Below, one piece after another: positions 34,122-43,238 of a stretch of 64,000 nt of DNA; the first letter of the stretch is position 1; the number at the start of each line of letters is the position of its first letter. The position numbers were made by a program, and so were the translations under genes. The stretch is from Arthrinium phaeospermum (lineage: Eukaryota > Ascomycota > Sordariomycetes > Amphisphaeriales > Apiosporaceae), in assembly GCA_006503535.1 (NCBI GenBank), contig QYRS01000009.1, forward strand, positions 1,860,001-1,924,000, in the 5' to 3' direction. The notes under the pieces were generated by a model. It did not search any database, was not told where the DNA came from, and worked only from the letters and a program-made list of their open reading frames with translations.

Positions 34122-35342
34122 ATGGGGTCCACCTTCGAACTGCGAGCCGACGCCCCTGACCTACGCCTGAGCCACCAGCCAACCCCGGAGGAATGCACCG
34201 GGGTTTGGTCCGCCACCGCGGCCTCGTGGAAGGACTCGCTAACCCTACCCGAGTACCTCGAAGAGGCACAGTACCTCATGACGGTCCCGCTTGCTCGTGA
34301 CGGAGGTAGGACCATGTGGATCCTCGTGGATAAGAAGCTGCCACCCGGCCAGCGGCAGGTCCTCTGCTCATGCGAGAGCTTCCGGAAGCAGGCGCTCATT
34401 AGTGACGCAAAGGGGGTTGTCAAGGAGGGTGTTATTCACGGCATTGCTAGTGTCTTCTGTCCACAGGAGTACCGGGGCCGCGGATACGGCACCCGTCTCA
34501 TGAAGGAGCTAGCCCAGGTACTGCGCGGGTGGCAGTCCGAGCATGGCAAGAAGAGCATTGGTAGCGTCCTATACTCGGATATTGGGAAGACGTACTATGC
34601 TAGGCTTGGTTGGCTGCCCAACCCCAAAAACGGGCACTTTGTGTTCCAGCCTGTCAAGATGAAGACTAGCACAGTGCGGCCAGTCCTTGAGTCTGAGCTC
34701 GAAAAGCTCTGCTTCAGGGACGAGGTCATGGTCCGAAAAGCAATGTCAACGCCTAACCCGGAGAGCACGAAGCAAAAGCGGGTGATGATCCTGCCAGACC
34801 TGGACCACATGTTGTGGCATATCCGAAAAGAGGACTTCGCCACGGACCACATCTTTGGGGGAAAAGCCGAGATAAAAGGGGCGATCGCCGGGCGCCCCGG
34901 CAAACAGGTCTGGGTAATCTGGGTGCGCCGCTACTATGAACGTCCCCGAAATCATACCATCCAGGATAAGGAAAAGCAAGACGGAGGAAACGTTCTTTAT
35001 ATCCTCCGCCTCGTAGTGGAAGGCGATGAAACTGCCAACAAGCCACATGGGGAAAGCCAATCACCTCCACTAACAGGCGCATACGCGGAGCAGGCCGTAG
35101 CGCTTCGGGCCGTGCTCCGGGCCGCTCAGGCGGAGGCGGCGGGGTGGCGGCTGGACCACGTGCATCTGTGGGAGCCATCCCCCTTGGTGCGGAGCCTACT
35201 TGGGCAGAGCGGTCTCGATGCAACATGGGTCGAGCGACACGAGAGCAGTATCGCGAGTGCACGGTGGTTCACAGAGGAAGACGGCAATGCCATAAAGGAT
35301 GCACCAATTTGGGTTAACAATGAGTACTATGCATGGTGCTAG
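34122..35342 (+). CDS. LYC1-like GNAT N-acetyltransferase
   Basis: Single exon, 406 aa from the MGSTFELR start. An upstream in-frame ATG at 34044 adds 26 residues that look like leader. The fold is GNAT-like with an N-terminal acetyl-CoA region: HGIASVFCPQEYRGRGYGTRLMKEL carries the motif-A pattern QxxGxG (YRGRGYG), and SVLYSDIGKTYYARLGW is motif B. The C-terminal domain (LDHMLWHIRKEDF ... VNNEYYAWC) is the extra half typical of fungal LYC1 homologues. LYC1 of Yarrowia acetylates L-lysine in lysine breakdown; transferring that substrate to this protein is inference. Its stop codon (35340-35342) overlaps the stop of the minus-strand GNAT gene. Confidence 0.88.
   Translation: MGSTFELRADAPDLRLSHQPTPEECTGVWSATAASWKDSLTLPEYLEEAQYLMTVPLARDGGRTMWILVDKKLPPGQRQVLCSCESFRKQALISDAKGVVKEGVIHGIASVFCPQEYRGRGYGTRLMKELAQVLRGWQSEHGKKSIGSVLYSDIGKTYYARLGWLPNPKNGHFVFQPVKMKTSTVRPVLESELEKLCFRDEVMVRKAMSTPNPESTKQKRVMILPDLDHMLWHIRKEDFATDHIFGGKAEIKGAIAGRPGKQVWVIWVRRYYERPRNHTIQDKEKQDGGNVLYILRLVVEGDETANKPHGESQSPPLTGAYAEQAVALRAVLRAAQAEAAGWRLDHVHLWEPSPLVRSLLGQSGLDATWVERHESSIASARWFTEEDGNAIKDAPIWVNNEYYAWC
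35339..35342. other. Overlapping convergent stop codons
   Basis: CTAG at 35339-35342 contains TAG of the plus-strand LYC1-like gene (35340-35342) and the complement of TAG of the minus-strand GNAT gene (35339-35341). Each mRNA's 3' UTR must therefore overlap the other gene's coding sequence. Confidence 0.82.
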
Positions 35343-36179
35343 GTAGGGCAGTAAGTGAAGACGATTTCTTCGTATATCTGCGTCTCGGTGCCGCCATCGA
35401 TGCAGATGGGCAGCGATATGGTCTCCCCAGCGGTGAATCCCATTTTCTTGTAAAAAGGGGCTGCCTCGATGGTGCTTTCCAAGTACAAGGGCGCGCCGCT
35501 CGCGTTGGACTGCTGTATGCCCCATTGCACCAACAGCTGGCCAGCTCCACGGTGGCCATAGGTAGGATCAGTACCGATGAAGGAGAGGTCTTGGGATTAC
35601 GTGTAGCTCATCAGCACTCATCTAGGGAGTTTGTGTTCTGGCCCATACCAGTACTGAGATATACATACGATAGGAAGGAGAGTCCCCGACAGCGGAGCGA
35701 CTCTCAACCTCGGCAGCTTTGGCAATCCAAGCCCCGAGGGTATCGAGATCGGTACCTTCTGGCCACACCCACGGCGACTCGACGTAGTCTTCGTTAGGAA
35801 GGACAGGATGCGACCATTTGGCGAATGCGATAATAGTCCCATCGGTGTCCTCCGGCCCTGTTGGCATGGTGGGGGGAGTCAGTAGTTCGCTCATTAGAGG
35901 TTGCATACCCTGAGTCTCTGACTACCTAGTAGAAAGACGCAGCCATTAGCCCTTACCATCAGAACTTGCTACCACTAGCACAGTCATCTTGGAATCAGTG
36001 ATATCTGCGCAGGCTTTATCCTTGACGCACGTTTGCAGTTCCTTGCGGATAGCAAGGGTTGGGAATTGGGCATGGAGCATGGCGTTACGGCCAAATGCTG
36101 CCATGTGAATCTCTGCAATCCGAGGTGCGTCATCAAGTACCGCAGCACGCAACTGAAGTTGTTTCGATGTCGTAGCCAT
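35339..36179 (-). CDS. Small GNAT-family acetyltransferase
   Basis: Minus-strand gene with three exons in my model: 35957-36179, 35649-35917 and 35339-35590, giving 247 aa. The N-terminus (LRAAVLDDAPRIAEIHMAAFG) is the usual first strand and helix of fungal GNATs. TIIAFAKWSHP is the next strand. GTDPTYGHRGAGQLLVQWG carries the acetyl-CoA motif HRGAGQ, and YLESTIEAAPFYKKMGF is motif B. The first intron is only 39 nt (GTAAGG...CAG) but keeps the frame and removes two stops. The second (35591-35648) could use an alternative donor at 35668 with a different acceptor, so residues near that junction are uncertain. The substrate is unknown. It is tail to tail with the LYC1-like gene, and the coding ends share four bases. 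Confidence 0.78.
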
Positions 36180-36634
36180 TGTTCAGCTGTTGATGATTCG
36201 TTGCAGACTATAGCTTGATCCGACTGTAAACGGTAAACCTATGAGGAATGTAATTGGATTGAGGTATAGTGGCTCGGCCCGGAAAACTAGCGCACAGCCG
36301 GCCGGCCGTGGACCCAGTTCCCGTGCGGAGTGCGGAGCCATACCTACAAAGAATTTGGACAAAATATCGACTAGAACATAGGCATGGTCTGACCCTTTGC
36401 ATCACGTAGTAAAAACTCGCTTCAGGTTTGGCAGATAAGGTGGACGGATGTGGCATTCTCTTGGTATCGTCAATCTTTTGGTTCTAGAAATCCTCAAGCA
36501 CATTGCTTGTTTTATCCATACCCCCCAATCAACGCCAGAAAATGCTGTAGCACAGTGCTTCATCCATTCTAACCCGCAACTATTTTTTCATTCAGATCAT
36601 GGCCCAGAGTTCCCTATTGACCGACATTGATTGT
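36180..36634. other. Intergenic between GNAT start and uS8 stop
   Basis: 455 bp holding the GNAT gene promoter and the 3' flank of the uS8 gene. Nothing else recognised. Confidence 0.5.
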
Positions 36635-37306
36635 CTAGTAGAAGAAACCGATGATCTTGCCAGCAACGTGCTTTCTGCGGGCCTCCTCGTGGTCCATGAT
36701 TCCAGCGGAGGTGGTCAGGATAACGTAGCCGAACTGACGAGCGGGCAGCAGCTTGACGACCCACTTCTCGAGGTCGGCAAGGCGGACGTTGTAGCGGGGA
36801 GAGATGACACCAGTCTTGTTGAGACGGCCGTTCAGCTGAACGACGATCTTGCCGGAGCGGTGGTCATCGACCTCCTCGAACTCGCCAATGTAGCCTGAAG
36901 AGAAAAACAGTCAGTAAAAAATGTGACGAAAGACTAAAAGTGAGAACTTCATTTCTTTATATCAGAGACACTTGTAAGATTCCTTCGCCCGTAGTGATAC
37001 GCTTATCTATCGGCAACTTAAAAGACTGTGGCCGTGGGAGATTTGAGACCAGTATCCAGTTATCATGCCGAATAGGGGAGGGAGGGGCTTCTGATCACCA
37101 AAGGGCAGGCAGGAATCTTCCAAGTGTCTCTTCCATATCGAAATGTTTGTTCTTCTTCGGAGGGTGGACATACCGTGACGCTGCATGACGGTCAAGAACT
37201 TGACGATGACCTTGGAGCTAGGTCGGATGAGGACCTGGCGCTTGCCGGTCTTCTCGGCGTTGTTGATGGCGTTGAGCGCATCGTTGAGGACGGAAGTCTT
37301 GACCAT
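36635..37306 (-). CDS. RPS22: 40S ribosomal protein uS8 (S15a/RPS22)
   Basis: Small-subunit protein that binds the central domain of 18S rRNA. Coding exons are 37174-37306 and 36635-36894. The intron (36895-37173) is 279 nt, GTATGT...CAG, phase 1, long for this locus. The product is 130 aa, exactly the family length, beginning [21 protein letters not shown] and ending GKIIGFFY. A further intron is predicted in the 5' UTR (37369-37660). Transcription starts near a shared promoter with the eS12 gene, which reads the other way. In budding yeast, RPS22B also has a 5' UTR intron and a coding intron, the latter hosting snoRNA snR44. The similar layout here is suggestive, but no snoRNA is proved. 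Confidence 0.97.
36895..37173 (-). other. Long coding intron of the uS8 gene
   Basis: 279 nt with donor GTATGT and acceptor TTCAG, three to five times longer than the other introns here. It contains words resembling snoRNA boxes (ATGATAA, CTGA, ACA), but I could not build a convincing C/D or H/ACA fold by eye. Confidence 0.85.
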
Positions 37307-37368
37307 TTTGGCGGTGTTGTGGTTTGGTTGTGGAGATTCTCAAATCGTGGTGAAGGGATATGAGGTAT

Positions 37369-37660
37369 CTGCCAAGAGAAAAATATTTTGGTTAGCCTTC
37401 AAAAGCCATTGAGCGTGGAGAGTGCCCTCTACTCAGGATGGAGCTGAGAGAGGGTTCTGCCCGCTCAGTACTGGAGGGGAAAGCGTATCAGGGGCCACCA
37501 AGATCTTTGATAGTGATTGTAGCGCCCTCGGAGGATCAAAATCCATTTTGCGACAGCAACATCGACATATCGATCAATCGGCAGCTCCTGATTGCTTTCC
37601 CCTGGCTTCTTGAAGGGCGTTTCGGGACAAATCACTCCATCCTGGTGCGAACATACATAC
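37369..37660 (-). other. Predicted 5' UTR intron of the uS8 gene
   Basis: On the minus strand CAACGAG is followed by the strong donor GTATGTATG at 37660. The acceptor is CTCTTGGCAG at 37369-37370, preceded by the branch-like GGCTAACC. The 292-nt element ends about 60 nt before the ATG. The splice signals are good, but transcription is not shown. Confidence 0.7.
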
Positions 37661-38077
37661 CTCGTTGAAAGTCTTGAGCGACGGTGGCTTTGGACTTCGT
37701 GAATGATTGTTGGTGGACGACGGGAGAAGGCTACTAGAAAATCCAAGCTGTGAAAATTATTGACGGGTAGCCTCGAGCGGTGTGTAGTGGGTAGTGGGCG
37801 TGTGCGTGGCTGCACGAGCCACTTTTCTTTGCCCTAGTAGAATCTGATTGGCTTATCAGCTCCATGATCTACCCCACCGAGAAATCACAGGTGCGGTTCA
37901 ACGGCAGAAAGCAGAAAGTGCTGCCACAAGCTTGAGAGCGATTGAATTGCCAATTAACAGTTGATTCTGGAGAAAAGTCTTGATAATTTCCCACACCAAC
38001 AACTCTCACCAACAACCACAACTCCATACACCGCACCGCACTCTTCGAGGATCGCACCCGTCATATCGCAAATCAAG
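37661..38077. promoter_or_regulatory. Shared divergent promoter of uS8 and eS12 ribosomal protein genes
   Basis: About 0.4 kb between the predicted uS8 5' UTR exon and the eS12 start codon. The two 40S protein genes are head to head. No other gene fits in the gap, so coordinated bidirectional transcription is likely. Individual factor sites were not identified with confidence. Confidence 0.7.
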
Positions 38078-38806
38078 ATGGTATGCTCCTCCATTTCCAT
38101 CGAATTATTGAATATCAGAAACCCCGCGGGTCTGGGTCTGCGCCTGTGATGCGCTGCCGTTTTGCGACTGCCATCCCACTTTGCACACTTTGTGGAAATT
38201 GTGCACACAGGCGCGCACCTGGCCCAAACAACCCTTGCAGTCAAAGCATTGATAATGCGCACGTCAACAGCACGCTAACATGTCTTCTTCTTTTTTTTAG
38301 TCGGACGTAGAAGAGAACAACGCCCCCGAGGTCCCCGAGGAAGTCGAGGTCTCCGCCGATGCCTCCAAGGGCCAGATGTCCGTTCTGGACGCCCTCAAGG
38401 GTGTCTTGAAGCTCGCTCTGATGCACGATGGTCTCGCCCGCGGTCTCCGTGAGGCTTCCAAGGCCCTCGACCGTCGCCAGGCTCACATGTGTGTCCTGAA
38501 CGAGGCCTGCGAGGAGGAGGCTTACAAGAAGCTCGTCATTGCCCTTTGCTCTGAGCACAAGATCCCCCTGATCAAGGTTCCCGATGGCAAGCAGCTCGGC
38601 GAGTGGGCTGGTCTCTGTAAGTCACATACCGTACACCAATTCGACGATAGGGAATCATGGTACTAATGCGCTTTATTTCAGGTGTCCTTGACCGTGAGGG
38701 TAACGCCCGCAAGGTGGTCAACTGCTCTTGCGTCGTCGTTAAGGACTGGGGTGAGGAGTCTCAGGAGCGATCCATCCTTCTCAACTACTTCCAGACCGAG
38801 CAGTAA
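38078..38806 (+). CDS. RPS12: 40S ribosomal protein eS12
   Basis: Eukaryote-specific protein of the 40S beak. Three coding exons: 38078-38080, 38301-38616 and 38682-38806. The first carries only the ATG and is interrupted directly after it (ATG|GTATGC). The introns are 220 nt (ending TTTTTTTTAG) and 65 nt (GTAAGT, branch TACTAATG, CAG). The product is 147 aa: [20 protein letters not shown], then the L7Ae-like fold ([67 protein letters not shown]) and the end [12 protein letters not shown]. Placing an intron right after or near the start codon is common in fungal ribosomal protein genes. Codon use is strongly biased, as for a highly expressed gene. Confidence 0.97.
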
Positions 38807-39602
38807 ACTGAAGTCTAAAAACCGGCGTTAAAATGGTGGGGCGGTATAGATTTTGAGGATGGATATCACGACGTCTTCCCCACGGATTCATGGGATATAC
38901 CACTCTATTTGCTGGAAATAGGGCACTTGATACTGCAATGGAATGAAAAAGTCGGATTGAGACAATCACCATGGAAGACCCTATTTTGGACAACGTGAAT
39001 GTGTGATCAAAGATGCGAAGTCGGATGATTCAGTGATCTCTTTCGGGGCTTGGCTCCGACTTATCATATGAATAGCGGTATACCAGGAGCCGAAATGCCT
39101 TGACGTCAGTGGTACATTTGTCCCGAATTGTTGACCAGTATTCCGTATGCGGCCTGGTATCCCTTGCCGTAGTGTTTTGTGGACTGACCCAGCCCAGTCC
39201 CATACCTACTATGGAAGCAACTAAGACAATCATGCCATGACGTCTGGTCCTGCCTTCAGCAATATACAATGTTCCGTTATAAGGTATCAGGTAAAACCAT
39301 ATTCTTGACACGATCAATCTGGGTTGTCGGGTTTGCTGCTAAGCGCCGGGTTTGAGCACACAGAATCCTGGCCAATCACAACAGCTTTACATATCAATAT
39401 CACTGCAGGTTGCATGTTCTGGCGTTACATTTTTGCAGAAGGGTGATCAACAAACCCCCGGAGTTGAGGGGAGAGAACTGGGTCATACGAACACCATGTT
39501 ACACACATTGATTCTGCATGGTGCTGATAATATAATGTAGCTCGGGCCCGGTAACAGAGCATAGCCGCCCATACTTGAACATGAGTTCTAGTTCATGGTA
39601 TT
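38807..39602. other. Intergenic between eS12 and HET-domain genes
   Basis: About 0.8 kb containing the 3' UTR of eS12 and the promoter of the HET gene. No gene or RNA recognised. Confidence 0.5.
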
Positions 39603-41993
39603 TTGACTCAGATATGGTCATTGCCGTCGGTCGAAACCATGGGACAGACAGAAATCACGGAAGCCTCGCAGGACGAGGGACGTTCTGTGTTCATTGGTCA
39701 TGGAAACGAAGGGCCGCAAGATGGTGGAAATGTGGATGATAACGACAGATCAGAAGAAAGTGGTGGCTCAGATGAGAGCTACGACTCGGACGAGGACTCA
39801 TCGCCATCTTATTGGTTTTCCCCAGATCAGGTGGAAAAACAAGTGCGTCTCTTGTGTATCGATCCGAGGGGGCCTCTTCTCTGCAACCAATGCCGAGCAA
39901 CGAACTGGTCTGCCACTTTGGACCATACTTCCAAGGCTGGGCAAGGGGCGTCTAACCCGATCGACGTAGACGAGCGCGTCGGCCTCGACCGGGACTGTGC
40001 TCTATGCAGCCTCTTCGCGAGGACCTTTTTGTCGGAGGTGGACGAGAGCACGGCACAGTCCGCGCCGTGGACACTGTCGGCCTTCAACAAGCGTTGCATG
40101 CTAGTGGATTCGCGCATTCGGTACCTGTTCCAGCCCGATGTCGAAGTGGCGATACTGCATTCCGGGGCGACCAGATATGTCCAACACATCAATGAGGAGC
40201 GGGTCGAGAGAGAAGGCTTTCTGGCCTTCGCGAGAACGCGCGACCTGCGCGCGATGTTGGAGAAGAACGAATCTACAGAGTCATACCCCTTGTCGCGGTT
40301 CGTTGGCGCTCAATATGATCCTGGAATGGTCCGTGGATGGCTCGAGGCTTGTGACATTGATTTGGACGACACATTTAGCATTCCCGGAATGAGGGTCATC
40401 GACTGCCGGTTCAACACCATTGTGAACTACACGGCCGAAATGCAATATCTCGCTCTTAGCTATGTATGGAGTTTGGCGGGCCACGACATGGTCACGGTCG
40501 AAAACCGCCAGTCTGGTGAAGGAAGTGCGCTGGTCCTGCCGCCAATGGTCCCTAGGGTGGTATCGAACGCCATGCAGGTGGTTACGGATCTAGGTTATCG
40601 GTACCTGTGGGTGGACCAGTTCTGCATCGATCAGTCAGCCGGACAAGAGCATATTGGCGATCACATCTCCAAAATGGACCTGGTATATTCCAACGCACTT
40701 GCTACAATTATCGCCGCCAGTTCCAAGGGAGCCCTGCCTGGGGTGGGCGGTACCCCTAGGGCAGGGCAGATGATGCTGAATATCCAAGGTCGGGTGGACG
40801 AGAAGATGGGTATTATGGAAGACGACGTAACGGTCTTTTCCACGCCCCCTGCGTTCAAGTACGCGCTTCCAGCTACGGTCTGGCATAGCCGAGGGTGGTG
40901 CTTCCAGGAATCCGTCCTAGCTCCTCGCAGATTATATTTTATGGACTACGAGCTGGTATTCCAGTCGGAGGAGATACACGCCAGCGACTCATACCCGGAA
41001 CCTATTGTCAACCAGGAGCTCATATACGACACATCATTCCCCGAAAACCCATCCCTGGCATGGCCGCATTGGGATGTCCAGTCTGTTGCGACGTCGCATT
41101 CGGGAATGCATGGCCCGGATGATGCAATAGAGCGCTTTGTTGATAAGTTCGATCACTACCAGGCACTACTCGAAGTTTACACCGATAAGAAACTGTCCAT
41201 GGATTCCGACTCCATCAATGGGTTCGCGGGGGCCATGAAGGTGTTTTCTCGCCACGATCCAACGTTCAAGACCATACAAGGAATTCCCATATTCGACGTC
41301 AGCGCAGCGCCTACCAGTTCGGCCGAGGAGATGCAGACGCTCCTGGCTTTTCAGACCAATTCTCTAGTAGGCGGACTTTGCTGGGTCCACGATCGTTTCT
41401 GGATAAAGGGAACGCCTACAAGAAGAGATTGTTTTCCTTCCTGGACCTGGGCTGGCTGGGGGAGTAAAGCTTCTTGGTCAATCGGCGGATGGGATAGAGA
41501 AACAATAGGAAAATGCATATCAGGGTTTGTCTTCCAAGGTCTGGAATGGGAAGATGGGAGTATTACAGACCGCATGAACGTATCCGGGCCAACGCAACAG
41601 TGCAGTGGTCCAACCTACATTCTGGGGGAGGCGTATGTGCTAAGCAACGTTTCTAATGGAAGAGACATCGGAGATGGAAATAGTATCGTGGCAAGCGGTG
41701 AGACTACTGGTAGGTACTCGATTAAGTATTCAGCAAAACTTGTGAGCGTTGATGCACACGATCAGGAAGTATCCGATAATTTCGAGACTGGGAAGTGGTC
41801 GTATCTGCTGGTGGCAATGCAGCCTTGGAAAGAGTCAAGTCTTCACCTGTTGCTGTTAGTAGTGGCATGGGACGACGCTGAAGATATTAGGCAAGAGCGA
41901 AGAAAATGCCATCGAATTGGGATGGATACCGCAGTGATACCAGGGTCCTGCGATATCGGGTCTTTGCCACGAACTCCTTTTCGGCTTGGCTAG
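39603..41993 (+). CDS. HET-domain (heterokaryon incompatibility) protein
   Basis: Single exon, up to 796 aa; an in-frame ATG at 39639 would shorten it by 12. The N-terminal ~70 residues are acidic and Ser/Asp-rich. A Cys-containing zone (RGPLLCNQCRATNW, DRDCALCSLFARTF) resembles the conserved CxxC stretch often before HET domains. The HET core begins near 280: YLALSYVW, then LPPMVPRVVSNAMQVVTDLGYRYLWVDQFCIDQ, then KMDLVYSNALATIIAAS. About residue 430 there is RGWCFQESVLAPRRLYF. A downstream FPSWTWAGWGS segment is standard for the family. HET proteins mediate allorecognition cell death in Neurospora and Podospora. Most paralogues are uncharacterised and there is no evidence that this one is a het locus. 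The convergent Pin4 gene ends only about 100 bp away. Confidence 0.93.
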   Translation: MTQIWSLPSVETMGQTEITEASQDEGRSVFIGHGNEGPQDGGNVDDNDRSEESGGSDESYDSDEDSSPSYWFSPDQVEKQVRLLCIDPRGPLLCNQCRATNWSATLDHTSKAGQGASNPIDVDERVGLDRDCALCSLFARTFLSEVDESTAQSAPWTLSAFNKRCMLVDSRIRYLFQPDVEVAILHSGATRYVQHINEERVEREGFLAFARTRDLRAMLEKNESTESYPLSRFVGAQYDPGMVRGWLEACDIDLDDTFSIPGMRVIDCRFNTIVNYTAEMQYLALSYVWSLAGHDMVTVENRQSGEGSALVLPPMVPRVVSNAMQVVTDLGYRYLWVDQFCIDQSAGQEHIGDHISKMDLVYSNALATIIAASSKGALPGVGGTPRAGQMMLNIQGRVDEKMGIMEDDVTVFSTPPAFKYALPATVWHSRGWCFQESVLAPRRLYFMDYELVFQSEEIHASDSYPEPIVNQELIYDTSFPENPSLAWPHWDVQSVATSHSGMHGPDDAIERFVDKFDHYQALLEVYTDKKLSMDSDSINGFAGAMKVFSRHDPTFKTIQGIPIFDVSAAPTSSAEEMQTLLAFQTNSLVGGLCWVHDRFWIKGTPTRRDCFPSWTWAGWGSKASWSIGGWDRETIGKCISGFVFQGLEWEDGSITDRMNVSGPTQQCSGPTYILGEAYVLSNVSNGRDIGDGNSIVASGETTGRYSIKYSAKLVSVDAHDQEVSDNFETGKWSYLLVAMQPWKESSLHLLLLVVAWDDAEDIRQERRKCHRIGMDTAVIPGSCDIGSLPRTPFRLG

Positions 41994-42093
41994 GGTTCAC
42001 TTCTGAACAATATTTATTCCATATCAATATAACCTTCAATGTATCGTATGTAAGTAAGTCTTGAATTCTGTACACTGGACCAGGTGGAAGCCA

Positions 42094-42652
42094 CTACAAG
42101 GGCTCACGCAGGAGAATGTGATAACCATCAGGCGTCTTAACCTCGCCAAGCGATGCAGCATATTTTGACACGTCGTCAACCTTGCACTCTGGAATGCTGA
42201 AGGCGACCTCCATGAAAGCCGGGTCGTACGGTGTCAGGCCCTTTGTAACCCTTGGTAGCAAGCCCCCTATTTGCATACACATTAGTGACCGTATAATTGC
42301 GGCCTGACGGGTAGACTTACCTAGCTTTGCCTTGTCCTCCGAGTACTTTCTAGCAACTGCGTCGAAGTTGTTTTCTTTGGTTCCAGTTAGGAGCAGGGCG
42401 CGAGCCTCTTCCTTCTTCGAGTGCTTCTCGCACTGTAATGATGTTGAGCAGTCAGTACCGAGAATCCTGTACACTGACCCGACACAATGGGATGCAACGT
42501 ACCAGGATATGGCGGATCTTGGCATGCTGAGCACCTTTAACGGGGGCAGCTTTCTGCTCAGTACCACCTCCCTTGCCCTTGCCCTTCCCATCCACCGCCT
42601 TCGTGTCCTTCTTCGACTTGTTGTCGTCCGCTTTCTTGTTGCCCTTAGCCAT
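42094..42652 (-). CDS. Parvulin peptidyl-prolyl isomerase, Pin4/Par14 type
   Basis: Cis-trans prolyl isomerase of the small non-phosphospecific parvulins, associated in animals with pre-ribosomes and chromatin. Three exons: 42503-42652, 42321-42432 and 42094-42266, with introns of 70 and 54 nt. The product is 144 aa. The first ~40 residues are a Lys/Gly-rich basic tail as in human Par14. The rotamase domain follows: KIRHIL, CEKHSKKEEARALL, FDAVARKYSEDKAKLGG, LTPYDPAFMEVAFSIPE and VKTPDGYHILL. No WW domain precedes it, which separates it from Ess1/Pin1. Both splices are backed by continuity of the parvulin core. Confidence 0.93.
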
Positions 42653-43238
42653 GATGACGATTTGGTTTCGAATGCTAACCAGTATGCCTCTCGGCCGTGA
42701 TCTTCGACCGCTAGTCTTGTTCCCCGCTTTTTGAACTATATGCAGCTAGCCCTAAAGTCAGCACATGCACATATCAGCAACACGGAACAGCAGCCTAACA
42801 ACGGATGAGTCTGACAACGTCAAAGGTAAACGACGAGGCAACCAGAAACTCAAGTTCGTCACATTGGATCTGCCCAACTTAGTTCCTGCGAGTTTACTCC
42901 GGCTCAGGCACCGCTTGCCAACCCTTATCGTCGAAGTTGACTTTTTAGCAAAAGTTTATACTGACAGGAAGGTGCCCCACCCAGAGCCACAACAGAGCTC
43001 TGCACTTGCTCTCTTGAACTCGATCCGATGCTTCCTGTGGCCACGACCTTCTTAAGAAAGGGACTGGGCTATGTTGATTAATGTTGCATGAATTCTCAAG
43101 GGTTCCAGCTTCACAGGTGCGCGTGAACATAGGTGCTAGTCGTTGAAATCGCTCTCGACTCGGTGTCCACCACTTGCTTGTCCATCCTTCCACTCGAGAT
43201 CAGAACATACTGTTCATTCTGCTCATCCTGCTCATCCT
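42653..43238. other. Intergenic between Pin4 start and SRA-YDG stop
   Basis: About 0.59 kb that must contain the Pin4 promoter. A 96-codon plus-strand frame at 42765-43055 resembles nothing known and is not called. Confidence 0.5.

Noticed and set aside
35591..35668. Alternative second intron of the GNAT gene using the donor at 35668
   Set aside because: With the nearest acceptor (35591) it breaks the frame of the GTDPTYGHRGAG motif. The donor at 35648 keeps it in phase, so that model was preferred, with residual doubt.
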